Below, one piece after another: positions 20,560-30,959 of a DNA stretch of 64,000 nucleotides (positions are counted from its first letter, which is position 1; the number at the start of each line of letters is the position of its first letter). This DNA is from Isoetes taiwanensis (lineage: Eukaryota; Streptophyta; Lycopodiopsida; Isoetales; Isoetaceae). The notes under the pieces are model-generated. The model worked only from the letters and a program-made list of their open reading frames with translations, did no database searches and was not told where the DNA came from. A program made the translations under genes and the position numbers. The stretch covers positions 13,183,877 to 13,247,876 of the forward strand of contig JAJEKV010000013.1 in the NCBI GenBank assembly GCA_021234155.1. The letters are read 5' to 3'.

Positions 20560-21284
20560 ACTTGGATGGAATGCGTTTAATAACTATACCCTTTTAGAGA
20601 TCCTCTTGCACGTCTTTATATAGCATGCATTTAATGCATATACTTTTGTTGGGATTGTTACAATTCCGTCCTAACAGTTTGGTCTTAGATGTTATGATAT
20701 ATATATTTTCCTCCTATAGATGTTATCAGATCTTCTGAGTTGCAATTGAATGGTCTTCCATGCGTTGGTCACATTTTAGCAAAGCTTGATTGTTCTTGTA
20801 GTAGTCTTCTACATTTGGGTGACTAAATGGAAGGTATCTCATAACTTCACTGCATTATATTGACTATTTGTTTTTTATCCTTGATGGCGAAAGAATAGTA
20901 GATTGGTCATGATCTATATCCATGTAATTATTCTCTACGATCATTTTAATAGTTTGACTCATTGTTTGTTGATAGATGCTGTCTTGCCTCATCGGAAAGA
21001 AGAAGAAGAAGAAGAAGAAGTCTCATAGGGTGAATCCATGAGATTACATTTTTGGAAGGCTACATTCACGCCATAGCATGTTTCAGCCTATGTGCAATGT
21101 GTGCACAGGAGGAGCGGATGGAGTGGACTACTCTAGCCATTGTTCTATGTTAGCCAATGCCGATGCCATGATTCCATCTATTGTTATCCGGAGGCCCTGA
21201 CTGTTAGTTGACGCCCTTGAGTCGGATCTTGGATATTGCTATGTACGTAGATATTGCATGCTGTCATCTTGTTGATGGATGAAA

Positions 21285-21910
21285 TGTTGGAATCAAGCCT
21301 TATCTAGAGAACAATTTATGCAATTATTCTAAATCCACAACAATACTCTAGCACAACAACTTTACTAGAGAACAAAACCTTCAACCAATTCAATAACTCA
21401 ATTGATAAATAAACACCTTCAAGAGTTGTTCTATCAAATGTAAAAATGACAATGGTCCAATAGTCAAATAGCGACACTATTCATTTGGATTCATAAACAT
21501 TTACTGTAGCAATCTCGATGGTCTTCAGATCGAGCCAATGGATGAATTAGATCGATCAATACTCTGCCGAATACACCATTCTGCTTCTTACACAGTCCCC
21601 CAGCTGCACCGTTCATTAAACCCATAGCTTCGACGGTTATGCCAGAGAATCCGGACCACCTGTAAATCCTGCTTTATTTGAATGTTCGGTTGGCTCCAAA
21701 TTGTGAAGCCAACCATTGACCATGTAAAACCAATGGTCATTTAACTTTAATAGTTACACTATATACATGCCCTTAAGGTTCATATAAACCATTAGGGTAG
21801 ACGTTTGTATTTACACAGGGCACTGTCACTGTTGAGTTAGGTTAACATGATCTCAGTGAGCCACGATTACATGATCTCAGTGAACCACAATTATATGGTG
21901 AACTCCAACA
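21285..21910 (-). repeat. 3' LTR of element D
   Basis: TGTTGGAATC...GAACTCCAACA on the plus strand, 626 bp, matching the 5' LTR. A short internal tandem repeat (ACATGATCTCAGTGARCCAC twice) lies near its plus-strand end. Confidence 0.95.
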
Positions 21911-21920
21911 TTCCTCCTTC
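21911..21920 (-). other. Polypurine tract of element D
   Basis: The minus strand reads GAAGGAGGAA immediately before the 3' LTR, the expected plus-strand primer for reverse transcription. Confidence 0.85.
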
Positions 21921-22078
21921 ACCATATAATTAAATAATCTTTCAAAGAGTACCTGTACTATCTGAAACCTGTTAACTGTAAACAAAGTATTTTCAACTGT
22001 AAACAATGTTCTGTGAGATTTTCTGCTACTTGTTCTTGACTGTTTCAGCATAACCTGCATAACCTAAAGTTCATAGGT

Positions 22079-25000
22079 TCATGTTACCTTCAAGCTGTTC
22101 CTGTGCTGTACAAATTTGCCAACTGCCAAGGCTTTTGTAAAGATGTCAGCAACCTGATTTTCTGTCTTAATGTAACTCATTTGAATATACTTTTTCTCAG
22201 CTAAATCCCTGATAAAATGAATATTGAGCTCAATATGTTTTGTCCTCTCGTGATCAACAGGATTCTTGACTATTGCAATACAACTCTGGTTGTCTGTCCA
22301 TATCCTTGTAGGATTTGCTTGTACACATTCTAATTCTTCCAGAAGTCTTCTAAGCCAAGTTATTTCTTTTGCAACCAACGACGAGGCAGCATACTCTGCT
22401 TCTGCAGTAGACATGGCTATGGCAGTTTTCCTTTTGCTCTTCCAATTTACTGCTCCACCCCCTACATAAATTACAAATCCAGATGTTGATTTTCTAGAAC
22501 TGAGGTCTCCTCCCCAGTCAGCATCACTAAATGCAGAAAGTTCCAGATTATCTGAGTCATATGTTATGCCAAAGTCTTGAGTATTTTTCAAATATCTGAG
22601 CACTCTTTTCCCTGCTTGCCAGTGGTCCTTACTTGGATTATGAGATTTTCTGCTAAGTACATTCACAATATAGGATATGTCTGGTCTGGTGTTATTGGAT
22701 AAATAGAGCAAGCATCCAACTAAAGCTCTATATGGCACTTTTTCCATATCCTTTATCTCCTTTTCTGATAATCCTTTTTCTTCAGTCAATCTGTGGCCTG
22801 GAGTTATTGGTGTGGAGACTGGATTTGCATCTTCCAGGTTAAACCTTTTCAACATGTTCTGAATATGCTTGCTTTGTTTCAGTTTCAGAATTTTCTTATC
22901 CCTATCTCGACTCACTTCTATGCCAAGAAATTGTTTTAACTCTCCCAAATCCGTCATTTGAAATCTGGCTTTGAGAATCTCTTTGCAATGAGCTAGACAA
23001 TGAGCATTATTTGCAATCATAATGCAATCATCAACATAAAGAGCAATCATACAATAATTCTCTCCATTTCTGAATCTATAAATGTTGCCATCATTTTTCA
23101 ATTTCTCAAACCCTTGTTCTCTCAAGTAATGGCCTATGCAAAAATACCATTCCCTTGGAGCTTGTTTTAAGCCATAAACTGCTTTGTTCAACTTCCACAC
23201 CATGTCATTCTTTTGAACAAATCCAGGGGCCTGCCTCATGTAAACATCTCCATCAATTTTTGCATTCAAAAATGCTGTCTTTACATCCATGTGGTGGAGT
23301 TCCAAGTTTCTAGCATTTGCCAAGCTAAGCAGTAATCTAATGCTAGTTAATTTTACAATTGGAGAATATGTCTCGTCATAATCCCTGCCCCTTTTTTGAG
23401 TATATCCCTGAGCTACTAACCTTGCTTTGTACTTTTTTGTTCCATCTGCACAATCTTTGATTCTAAAAATCCATTTGCTGCCTATGATATTTTTTTCTTT
23501 TGGTTCAACTACAAGATCATAAGTGTGAGTACACTTAAAGGATTCTAATTCCTCCTGCATGGCTTTCAGCCAATTTTCCTTTTCTACTGAACTTAAAGCT
23601 TCTTCTACAGTAGAGGGTACAATCTCATCATCCATAATGGCCAGAATTTGATCTATGTCTTGTTGTTCTAGTTCCTGCCCTTGTCTTTCCAGTCTCAAAC
23701 TCCTTCCTCTTTCTGTCCTACCATAGCCTTCATTGTTAATGTGCGCTTCTTCAAGTAACCTCTCTACTTGTGTTTTTCTTTTTCTTTGAATCAAGGCGGG
23801 TACTAGTTCTTCATCATGGCTTTTTGTTGGCTGTTCCTCATGTTCCTCATCACCACCTATAATTTCAGTTTCTCCCTTTTCTGAATCACTGTCTGAGTCA
23901 ACATTAGAGCATATGTCTGGTTCCAAGTTTTGCATTTTATCTATTTCTTGTTCCACATTTTGAACTGTTTTGCTGTCAGCAGATTTTGTATGTCTGTCCT
24001 TATACAAAGTATTTTCATCAAAACACACATCTCTACTTACAATTATCTCTTTACTCTTTGGCACAAAAATTCTGTATCCTTTTGCTTCTTCGTCATATCC
24101 AACTAGATAGCCAGCTCCCCCTTTGCTATCTAATTTCTGCCTTAGTTCTACAGGAATGTGAAAATACACCAAACAACCATAGCATTTGTATATATCATAG
24201 TTTACATCCTTTGTAGAATTTGACCAAAGCAGGTTAGGGACATTACCTTTTAGACTTGATGTTGGCAAATTGTTTTGGATTTGTACTGCTGTCTTCAAAG
24301 CCTCTTCCCAGAGATAATTAGGTAATCCACAATTTTTAATCATGGATCTCACTGCATCCATTAAGGTTCTGTTTTTTCTTTCTGCAACCCCATTTTGTTG
24401 GGGACTGTACCTACATGTAAGCTGCCTCTTTATGCCATTAGAAATACAGAATTGCTTAAACTTGTTTGATAAATACTCTCCTCCTCTGTCAGAACGAATG
24501 CATTTTAATTTAGCTCCAGTTTCCCTTTCTGTTTCATAGACATATTGTTTGAAAGCATTTAAAGCCTGAGACTTTCGAGCCAAACAATAACATTTACATT
24601 TTCTGCTATAATCATCAATAAAGGAGATGAAGTACCTCTTTTTTGTCCTTCCTCTTACATTCAGAGGACCACAAAGGTCAGTGTGAACTAGTTCCAGAAC
24701 ACTTGTTGCCCTATGTTTAGATTTTGAAAAAGGCAACCTATTCAGCTTGCCAAGCATACAACCTTCACATAAAAACCTTTCAGATTTTAACTCTTTGCAT
24801 TGAATCCATCCTTTTTTGGCTAAATATTTCAGATTGTTGCAATGTGTATGTGCCAATCTATTGTGCCAAAGTGCAAATTCAGATTCTGTCACAGAATTTA
24901 TGCTGCCAACAACCACATCATTCAACTGAAAAAGATTTCCAACTCTTTTTGCAAGAAATTTTATTTCATTCCCAATTGAAATCTTACAAGCATCTGAGTC

Positions 25001-25171
25001 AAAAGTGACTCTGTAACCTAAATCAACAAGCTGACTCACTGAAATAAGATTTTTGACAAGAGTTGGTACGCAAAGTACATTCTCAATGTCAATTACATTT
25101 CCATGCAAATCAAACAACTGCAACAACCCTTTGCCTTCAATTTCTTGTAAAGCTCCATTTCCAACTTGCAC
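22079..25171 (-). CDS. Ty1/copia pol of element D: integrase, reverse transcriptase, RNase H
   Basis: An open frame of 1,030 codons. In order: GAG-pre-integrase HHCC region (LWHNRLAHTHCNNL, FLCEGCMLGK); integrase core with HTDLCGP, FIDDYSRK and NGVAERKNRTLMD supplying the DDE residues; an acidic linker; RT with WIFRIKDCADG, KARLVAQGYTQ, HMDVKTAFLNA and the catalytic ALYVDDCI; RNase H with FSDADWGGDLSSRKSTSGF and STAEAEYAA. Its size and order fit a full copia pol. It lies in a different frame from the protease fragment upstream. Confidence 0.95.
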   Translation of the reverse strand: MQVGNGALQEIEGKGLLQLFDLHGNVIDIENVLCVPTLVKNLISVSQLVDLGYRVTFDSDACKISIGNEIKFLAKRVGNLFQLNDVVVGSINSVTESEFALWHNRLAHTHCNNLKYLAKKGWIQCKELKSERFLCEGCMLGKLNRLPFSKSKHRATSVLELVHTDLCGPLNVRGRTKKRYFISFIDDYSRKCKCYCLARKSQALNAFKQYVYETERETGAKLKCIRSDRGGEYLSNKFKQFCISNGIKRQLTCRYSPQQNGVAERKNRTLMDAVRSMIKNCGLPNYLWEEALKTAVQIQNNLPTSSLKGNVPNLLWSNSTKDVNYDIYKCYGCLVYFHIPVELRQKLDSKGGAGYLVGYDEEAKGYRIFVPKSKEIIVSRDVCFDENTLYKDRHTKSADSKTVQNVEQEIDKMQNLEPDICSNVDSDSDSEKGETEIIGGDEEHEEQPTKSHDEELVPALIQRKRKTQVERLLEEAHINNEGYGRTERGRSLRLERQGQELEQQDIDQILAIMDDEIVPSTVEEALSSVEKENWLKAMQEELESFKCTHTYDLVVEPKEKNIIGSKWIFRIKDCADGTKKYKARLVAQGYTQKRGRDYDETYSPIVKLTSIRLLLSLANARNLELHHMDVKTAFLNAKIDGDVYMRQAPGFVQKNDMVWKLNKAVYGLKQAPREWYFCIGHYLREQGFEKLKNDGNIYRFRNGENYCMIALYVDDCIMIANNAHCLAHCKEILKARFQMTDLGELKQFLGIEVSRDRDKKILKLKQSKHIQNMLKRFNLEDANPVSTPITPGHRLTEEKGLSEKEIKDMEKVPYRALVGCLLYLSNNTRPDISYIVNVLSRKSHNPSKDHWQAGKRVLRYLKNTQDFGITYDSDNLELSAFSDADWGGDLSSRKSTSGFVIYVGGGAVNWKSKRKTAIAMSTAEAEYAASSLVAKEITWLRRLLEELECVQANPTRIWTDNQSCIAIVKNPVDHERTKHIELNIHFIRDLAEKKYIQMSYIKTENQVADIFTKALAVGKFVQHRNSLKVT

Positions 25172-25460
25172 CTTTCTTGAATGAGTTGATCCAACAAGTA
25201 GTCTGAACTACTGATCTTTCAGCTCCACTATCAACTACAAGAGCATGAGAATTATTAGTCTTTGAATTTCCAATGAAAGCACAAATTTTTTGTACCTCAT
25301 CTTCCTCCTCTATTTCTTCTTTTTCCTTTGCTTGTTCTCTGGTTAAGTAAGCTCCAGTAGGTCTGCCACCTCGACCCCTGAAAGTTCTTCCTCCTCTACT
25401 AGTACCTCCCCTTCCTTTCTCCTTTGAATACTCCTTAGGTGTTGGACATTTGGCTGCCAA
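25137..25460 (-). CDS. Second zinc knuckle and protease start of element D (separate frame)
   Basis: It continues gag after a +1 shift: HLAAKCPTP completes a second CCHC knuckle, then an Arg/Gly-rich segment and the active-site motif VVDSGAERS. The protease region after DSG looks shorter than usual, and a second +1 change then joins pol near 25165. Confidence 0.8.
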   Translation of the reverse strand: MAAKCPTPKEYSKEKGRGGTSRGGRTFRGRGGRPTGAYLTREQAKEKEEIEEEDEVQKICAFIGNSKTNNSHALVVDSGAERSVVQTTCWINSFKKGASWKWSFTRN

Positions 25461-26313
25461 GTGCCCTCTTCCTCCACAATTGTAACAATTCCTTGTTCAA
25501 TTTAGGGCAGTTGTTTTTAAAATGCCCTTGCTCATGGCAATAAAAACATGTCCCCTTATCATTTCTGCCCTTGCCCTTTTTTCCTGTGTAAAGAATCTCA
25601 GTGGGTTCTTCCTCATCATCCCTCATTACCTTTTTTTGCTCTATTTCTGTTCTTAGAATCCCTTCAGCATCTTCATGAGTTTTGGCAATGTTCCTAATGA
25701 ACAAGGAAAGGTTTTCATTTTCTGAAACAGCCCTGGCTATGGCAAGAACCTGATATGTATCAGTTAGAGTCACTCCTGCCCCATTCAAATCTGCCACAAT
25801 GTTGTCAAATTTATTAAAGAAATCTGAAACATCATCTTCATCCTTGATTTTTAACTTTCTCAACTCCTTTTCAAGCAGATCTATCTGAGAGGACGTTTTC
25901 TCCTCGTAATGTTTCAACATGTAATTCCACATCTCCCTGGCAGTCATATTTCTGAGTTTTAATCTTATAGTGGGACTGACCTTTGAAGTAATGATGCCTT
26001 GTGCCTCCTTAGACTTTGCAAACAGGCTTCTTCCTGCTTCTACTCGAGCAGAGATTGTAGCTGAAGTCTGACCTGAGCTTGTATCTCCTGCAGCTGCAAC
26101 ATTAGTATTTGAGTCACCTGTATTGCCAGTTCTAGCATTTCTACTTGTGGCAGAGCTCTCTTGAGTACCAGAATCTCCAGAGGGGTTGACAAGATCCCAA
26201 AGATCTTCCACCTCCAAAATGTGCTTTATGGCATCTTTCCAAACCTGAAATCCCGAGCCACCTTTGTACACTTCTACCGTGCTTAAAAGGCCTGCACCAA
26301 ATCTGCTTGACAT
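25435..26313 (-). CDS. Ty1/copia gag of element D
   Basis: The ATG at 26313 (MSSRFGAGLLSTVEVYKGG) lies one base after the primer site, and the same start is seen in element C, so it is preferred to the upstream ATG at 26340, which lies in the LTR. Capsid signatures include FQVWKDAIKHILEVEDLW, MTAREMWNYMLKHYEEK and DVSDFFNKFDNIVADL. The C-terminus has a CCHC knuckle (CFYCHEQGHFKNNC). The frame ends between the two knuckles. Confidence 0.93.
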   Translation of the reverse strand: MSSRFGAGLLSTVEVYKGGSGFQVWKDAIKHILEVEDLWDLVNPSGDSGTQESSATSRNARTGNTGDSNTNVAAAGDTSSGQTSATISARVEAGRSLFAKSKEAQGIITSKVSPTIRLKLRNMTAREMWNYMLKHYEEKTSSQIDLLEKELRKLKIKDEDDVSDFFNKFDNIVADLNGAGVTLTDTYQVLAIARAVSENENLSLFIRNIAKTHEDAEGILRTEIEQKKVMRDDEEEPTEILYTGKKGKGRNDKGTCFYCHEQGHFKNNCPKLNKELLQLWRKRALGSQMSNT

Positions 26314-26328
26314 CGCTCTGATACCAAA

Positions 26329-26954
26329 TGTTGGAATCAAGCCTTATCTAGAGAACAATTTATGCAATTATTCTAAATCCACAACAATACTCTAGCACAA
26401 CAACTTTACTAGAGAACAAAACCTTCAACCAATTCAATAACTCAATTGATAAATAAACACCTTCAAGAGTTGTTCTATCAAATGTAAAAATGACAATGGT
26501 CCAATAGTCAAATAGCGACACTATTCATTTGGATTCATAAACATTTACTGTAGCAATCTCGATGGTCTTCAGATCGAGCCAATGGATGAATTAGATCGAT
26601 CAATACTCTGCCGAATACACCATTCTGCTTCTTACACAGTCCCCCAGCTGCACCGTTCATTAAACCCATAGCTTCGACGGTTATGCCAGAGAATCCGGAC
26701 CACCTGTAAATCCTGCTTTATTTGAATGTTCGGTTGGCTCCAAATTGTGAAGCCAACCATTGACCATGTAAAACCAATGGTCATTTAACTTTAATAGTTA
26801 CACTATATACATGCCCTTAAGGTTCATATAAACCATTAGGGTAGACGTTTGTATTTACACAGGGCACTGTCACTGTTGAGTTAGGTTAACATGATCTCAG
26901 TGAGCCACGATTACATGATCTCAGTGAACCACAATTATATGGTGAACTCCAACA
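26329..26954 (-). repeat. 5' LTR of element D
   Basis: 626 bp; identical by eye to the 3' LTR, followed on the minus strand by two bases and the primer site at 26326-26315. Confidence 0.95.
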
Positions 26955-27204
26955 TGAAACACCCTTCGAGTTGGTATATTATTATGTATATTGTTGCTAG
27001 ATGCTAATATATATGTAAGCTTCTACTATATAGGATTTCCCATAGAAGGTGTGGGACGAATGACACCTCCGTGCCCTTCATGGACTTTCCCAACACAAGT
27101 GTCCGAGTCAGATAGAGGGGCTTTCTCTGGTGATTGAGTTGTCATGGGAGGGGAATTTCTCGTATTTATATGATGAGAGCATCGTATAGGTTAAGAGCGT
27201 CATA

Positions 27205-28450
27205 ATAGTATTAGAGCAATGATCTTGGTAGATGCCCTCTTACCCTACCCTTATACAACTATGATGAAGAGACTCAGAGTTTCTTATGAGATAATTTCTC
27301 TGATTATATCACTCTTGAGCTCCAACAGTCCGTTGAGCTAGAAATGGTGGCTAGGTCCGACAGGTACATCATTGAGATGCTAAGGACAATAGACATTTGC
27401 CAAGCACTAGAAAGATATGTATAGCAAGAAGCTGAGCGGGTAGCGGGAGGACACCGACCAACTTGGGCCATCTACGATAAAACGAAGACGGAAAAGTAAT
27501 GCGCACAAGTTGGGAGGCAACTATAAGGAGCGCCTCCAAGTCATGGGTGGGATAGGCAAGGCCACCTCCTCCATCGACGTCAAGATTGGATCTACGCTAT
27601 GAGACACCCTACTACGATAAGTAAAACCCTCCTCAACAGCCTGCCTACTAGAAGCCAGATACGAAGGTCAGCTTTAACGTTCCAGAAAAACTGGCAAATG
27701 CAATAGGCACCATGCAACAGATCCTCTAGTCGATTCCTAAGGACACCGAGAACAGCTAAAGAAGGACGGAGCTTGTTTCCGTTGCTTTTGACCCAGGCAC
27801 CGTATGCAGGAATATCCTCATCAGACAGCTCAAGCAGGGAATGGGAGGAGCTGCAGGGTTTGTGTGACCTTTCAGCCCTCACCGACGACGAGGTGCCTAC
27901 ATCCAAGGTGAGTCCCATATTTTTGCTGCAATTGAAACAGGCAGTGCGGATAGTCAACCTACTGTCATATCCACTGTGGGCCAGATTGATAGTAAGCCTT
28001 TTGTTATTCTTATGGATACTGGTAGTACACATAATTTTGCATCTCCTAGATTGACCGAGGCATTGCAGCTCACACTTTTGTGCCATGCCTAGTTATGTTG
28101 GCTAATGGGGTTGCTCGACATATACAGGGCCGCCATGTCAACTTGAACATTCAGTTGCTGGGAGCTGATTACGAACATTAGAAAATATGACCTCATCGTT
28201 GGTATGGTTCTTGGCCACTGCAAAGGTCGATATTGATTGTGAAAGGCAAGAAGCCACATTCAATGCATCTAATGGGGCCCGTATCACTATAGCAAGTAAT
28301 CCATTTACCCCAATTATGTAGTGTGTTTCATTGAGGCAGTTGGATATAGCCATCCGGAAGAATAAGATTAATTGTAGACTTGCATCAGTGGAATCCATAT
28401 CTAAGCAAGAAGAGATATTTGAGGCTTGCCCAAAGCCACTGGAGTTTGAT
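27205..28450 (+). pseudogene. Decayed gag-protease of element G (A/B family, plus strand)
   Basis: The primer site TAGTATTAGAGC (27206-27217) follows the LTR remnant. Gag-like sequence begins about 130 bp on (MVARSDRYIIEMLRTI). A zinc knuckle ACFRCF*PRHR sits at 27774, the protease FVILMDTGSTHNFASPRL near 28000, then KYDLIVGM, and TPIM*CVSL matches TPIMQCMSS of element B. No H3 gene or 503-residue ORF lies between the primer site and gag. Confidence 0.75.
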
Positions 28451-29490
28451 AAGGCCAATGAGCACATCCACGATCTAAAGACAGAGCTTTAGTGCTCACA
28501 CATGCTACCGCGACGAGCCAGAGACGCATTGCCTATCTAGAAGGCACGTTTATAAAGGTTCACAATCGTAGTAAAGCTCTCAAGGATCAACTCCAAGCAG
28601 CTGCCGCCACTAGAATTCTTCTTGATGCACAACTGGTTAGTGTCAAGCTACATGTTGCTCTCTTTAGTGCCTCACCTTCTCATGCCAGTTCAGCTACATG
28701 CCAAATTACTGTGCTCCACCGCAAAGTTGTAGAACAGGATAATACTATATAAGATGTGCGGGCTCAAATTGAGCAAGCGATATAATATGCTGATGATGCA
28801 CATCAACTCATTGAATGATACAAAGTTTTGGCAATTCAAGTTGCTACCAATTTTCCTCAGCCCACAGGCCATTTAGCATATGTCAAATCAAGACGGCATA
28901 CATTTCTTATAAATTGGCTGGCCTTTAGTGGTCTGTTGATGCACCCTTAATGATCACATATCTTTTATGCATTTAGACTGATCTCCTCATTGTTGATAAA
29001 GATCTCTCTGTGCCTCCATCAATTTCAAATTGATTATGTTTGAAGATCCTGAATTTTTGTTCCTCTGCACTATACAACATATGGCATTTTTCATGCATGA
29101 TTTCTCTTTAGCACTCTCCATCAAAGGATTCATCAATCTCCACGAGCCAGGAAGAAGATGAATTCCTTCTCACCAAAAAATTACAAATTTTTATCTGATG
29201 TAGATTGGGCACATGCTCTTCAAAATGAGTATATGCCAGAGCTGGTTCGATTTCTTCCTGTCTGGACCAAGGAAGCCTTAGATGCAGCCCAAAAGCACTT
29301 ACGTGATCTTGATGATCTTGGCTACATGCTCAGCACTACCTACAGGTACCTTCAACATTCTGAACTCTTATCTTGAGAACCATGTGGTATCTGTGGACTG
29401 GGAAACTTCTCGTTTACAAGGGCTGATGCTAACTTCCGAATGGGAAAATCTTCGCAAGCAATTGAATACTCCTCTAATTGAGGAATTCTG
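28451..29490 (+). pseudogene. Degraded coding-like sequence of unknown family
   Basis: A helical, coiled-coil-like frame (QRRIAYLEGTFIKVHNRSKAL and KDQLQAAAATRILLDAQL, 28516-28650) with stops, then a second frame (SDVDWAHALQNEYMPELVRF, 29158-29373) and NHVVSVDWETSRLQGL. It follows the gag-protease of G and may be an accessory gene of that element or a captured host fragment. Confidence 0.3.
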
Positions 29491-30959
29491 AGCAGAATCT
29501 CTACATGCTTTGGCAAATCTTACTACACATCAAATGTAGCAGGTTTTGCATAGTAGCATCAAAAAGTTTTTAGATGGAAAAATTTTATTCTATCGGGTTT
29601 TAAATGTAGCGTTTAAAATTCATGTGCCAATTACTAATTTATCTAAATCAAGGCACGATTGTTGGTTGGCTGCTAAGAGTTCTAGACGCACCACTAGCTT
29701 ATAGGAGGCTACCATTTTTTACATGACGACTGAAGTACTGTTCCACGATTTAAGAGGTAAATCTTATCTAGAAGACAAGCATTTGAATCGTGGTCTAAGA
29801 GTTTCTGATGGAAAATTTAGAGAGGATAGTTACATCTGATGTTAGTCCAAAACAAGTTGTGGAAGCTATCAATGATGAGGTTGCCACCCAAACATAATCC
29901 TGGTTCATGTTAGGAATGATAGGACCATTATGCGCAAGAATATTGCGAGTGTTAGTTCAGCTTTAGGTCGCATAGACTTGAGAAGAATGCATATACATCA
30001 TCTAGATATAGAATCAATGATAGTTCTAGGAGAGCGTGCATCTTCTGTCTACTAATTGAGAGTGCACTGCATAATGCTACTTGAGCTTTGAGAATAACTA
30101 AAACGGGTAGTGTATGAGGAGAATTAATCAAATATGATCGAAACGCAAAGCCTCCCATGAATAGAGGAAACAAATCTATCGTTGCCCCATCATTTTGTAG
30201 AGTACAAACTTCATGGGTAGTGAAGGAGCAAATGGTATAGTTATGTCCAAATCAATTTGTATACATTTTCAACCTAGATCCTTGTATATTCTTGCTTCAT
30301 CACCAACGAGGTCTTTTAAATGGCCTATGAGGCCATCAATATAAAAGAAGAGAAGAGATTTACAGTAATGGAGGTTACAGTAATGGAGGTTAAGTGGTAT
30401 CTGAAGTGTCCACCACCATCATTGAAACTATTCTAGTTTTTTGGAAACCTAAAAAGTGTCTAAGGTTCCAGACATGTGATATACCAGTTAAAATGAGAGT
30501 CAAACCAAGTTCCACCTGTTCCAGACAATTACAAAGTCAGCATATGAATCCATTTTAATTTTTCAATAAATTGTTTCCTAATAAGTTTGGAAAATGCATA
30601 GTTGCAGAGTGAGGAAGTTCTTTCCAAAACATTCTTAACAATGGTATTCTCTGATTTCTTTAGGATACTTACATATTCCAATCAACCAAAAACCTTAAAA
30701 CCTAACCTGGCAAAACTTACAAACTTTTGGACTCAACAAGATGAGACAAAAGGATCCACTCAGCACAATATTGGAAGAAAGACATTGCTACAAAAGTAGA
30801 GTTGAAATGTTTGCTTGATGACTTGTTGGATGAGAACAAATATTACATGATGATATAAATGTAGAGCGCAACGTGCCTTATTGATGGCAAATAAATATGC
30901 AAAGCCACTCTCTTAAGGTAACACAACATTTTTTTTTTTTAATTTCCGTCCTTTTTTTT
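29491..30959. other. No clear gene
   Basis: AT-rich. Short plus-strand peptides (LNRGLRVSDGKFREDSYI near 29775, MRKNIASVSSALGRIDLRR near 29930) hint at decayed coding sequence, but nothing is recognisable. Confidence 0.5.

Larger units (their letters stand above)
21285..26954 (-). mobile_element. Element D: complete Ty1/copia retrotransposon, recent insertion
   Basis: LTRs of 626 bp at 26329-26954 (5') and 21285-21910 (3') appear identical when compared by eye over their full length. They are flanked by the 5-bp target duplication TGAAA (21280-21284 and 26955-26959). Primer site TGGTATCAGAGC at 26326-26315, polypurine tract at 21920-21911, gag, protease, integrase, RT and RNase H in copia order. 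It inserted into the LTR of element G. The coding region carries two +1 frame changes despite the youth of the LTRs. Confidence 0.95.
21030..27204 (+). repeat. Decayed 5' LTR of element G (same family as A/B), split by copia element D
   Basis: Excluding 21285-26954, the remnant matches the sense strand of LTRs A/B: CAGCCTATGTGCAATGTGTG and GGATGGAGTGGACTAC before D, CACCCTTCGAG directly after D, GCATCGTATAGG near 27178, and an end GCGTCATA at 27204 next to a primer site. Many substitutions show it is old. The left boundary cannot be placed. Confidence 0.75.
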
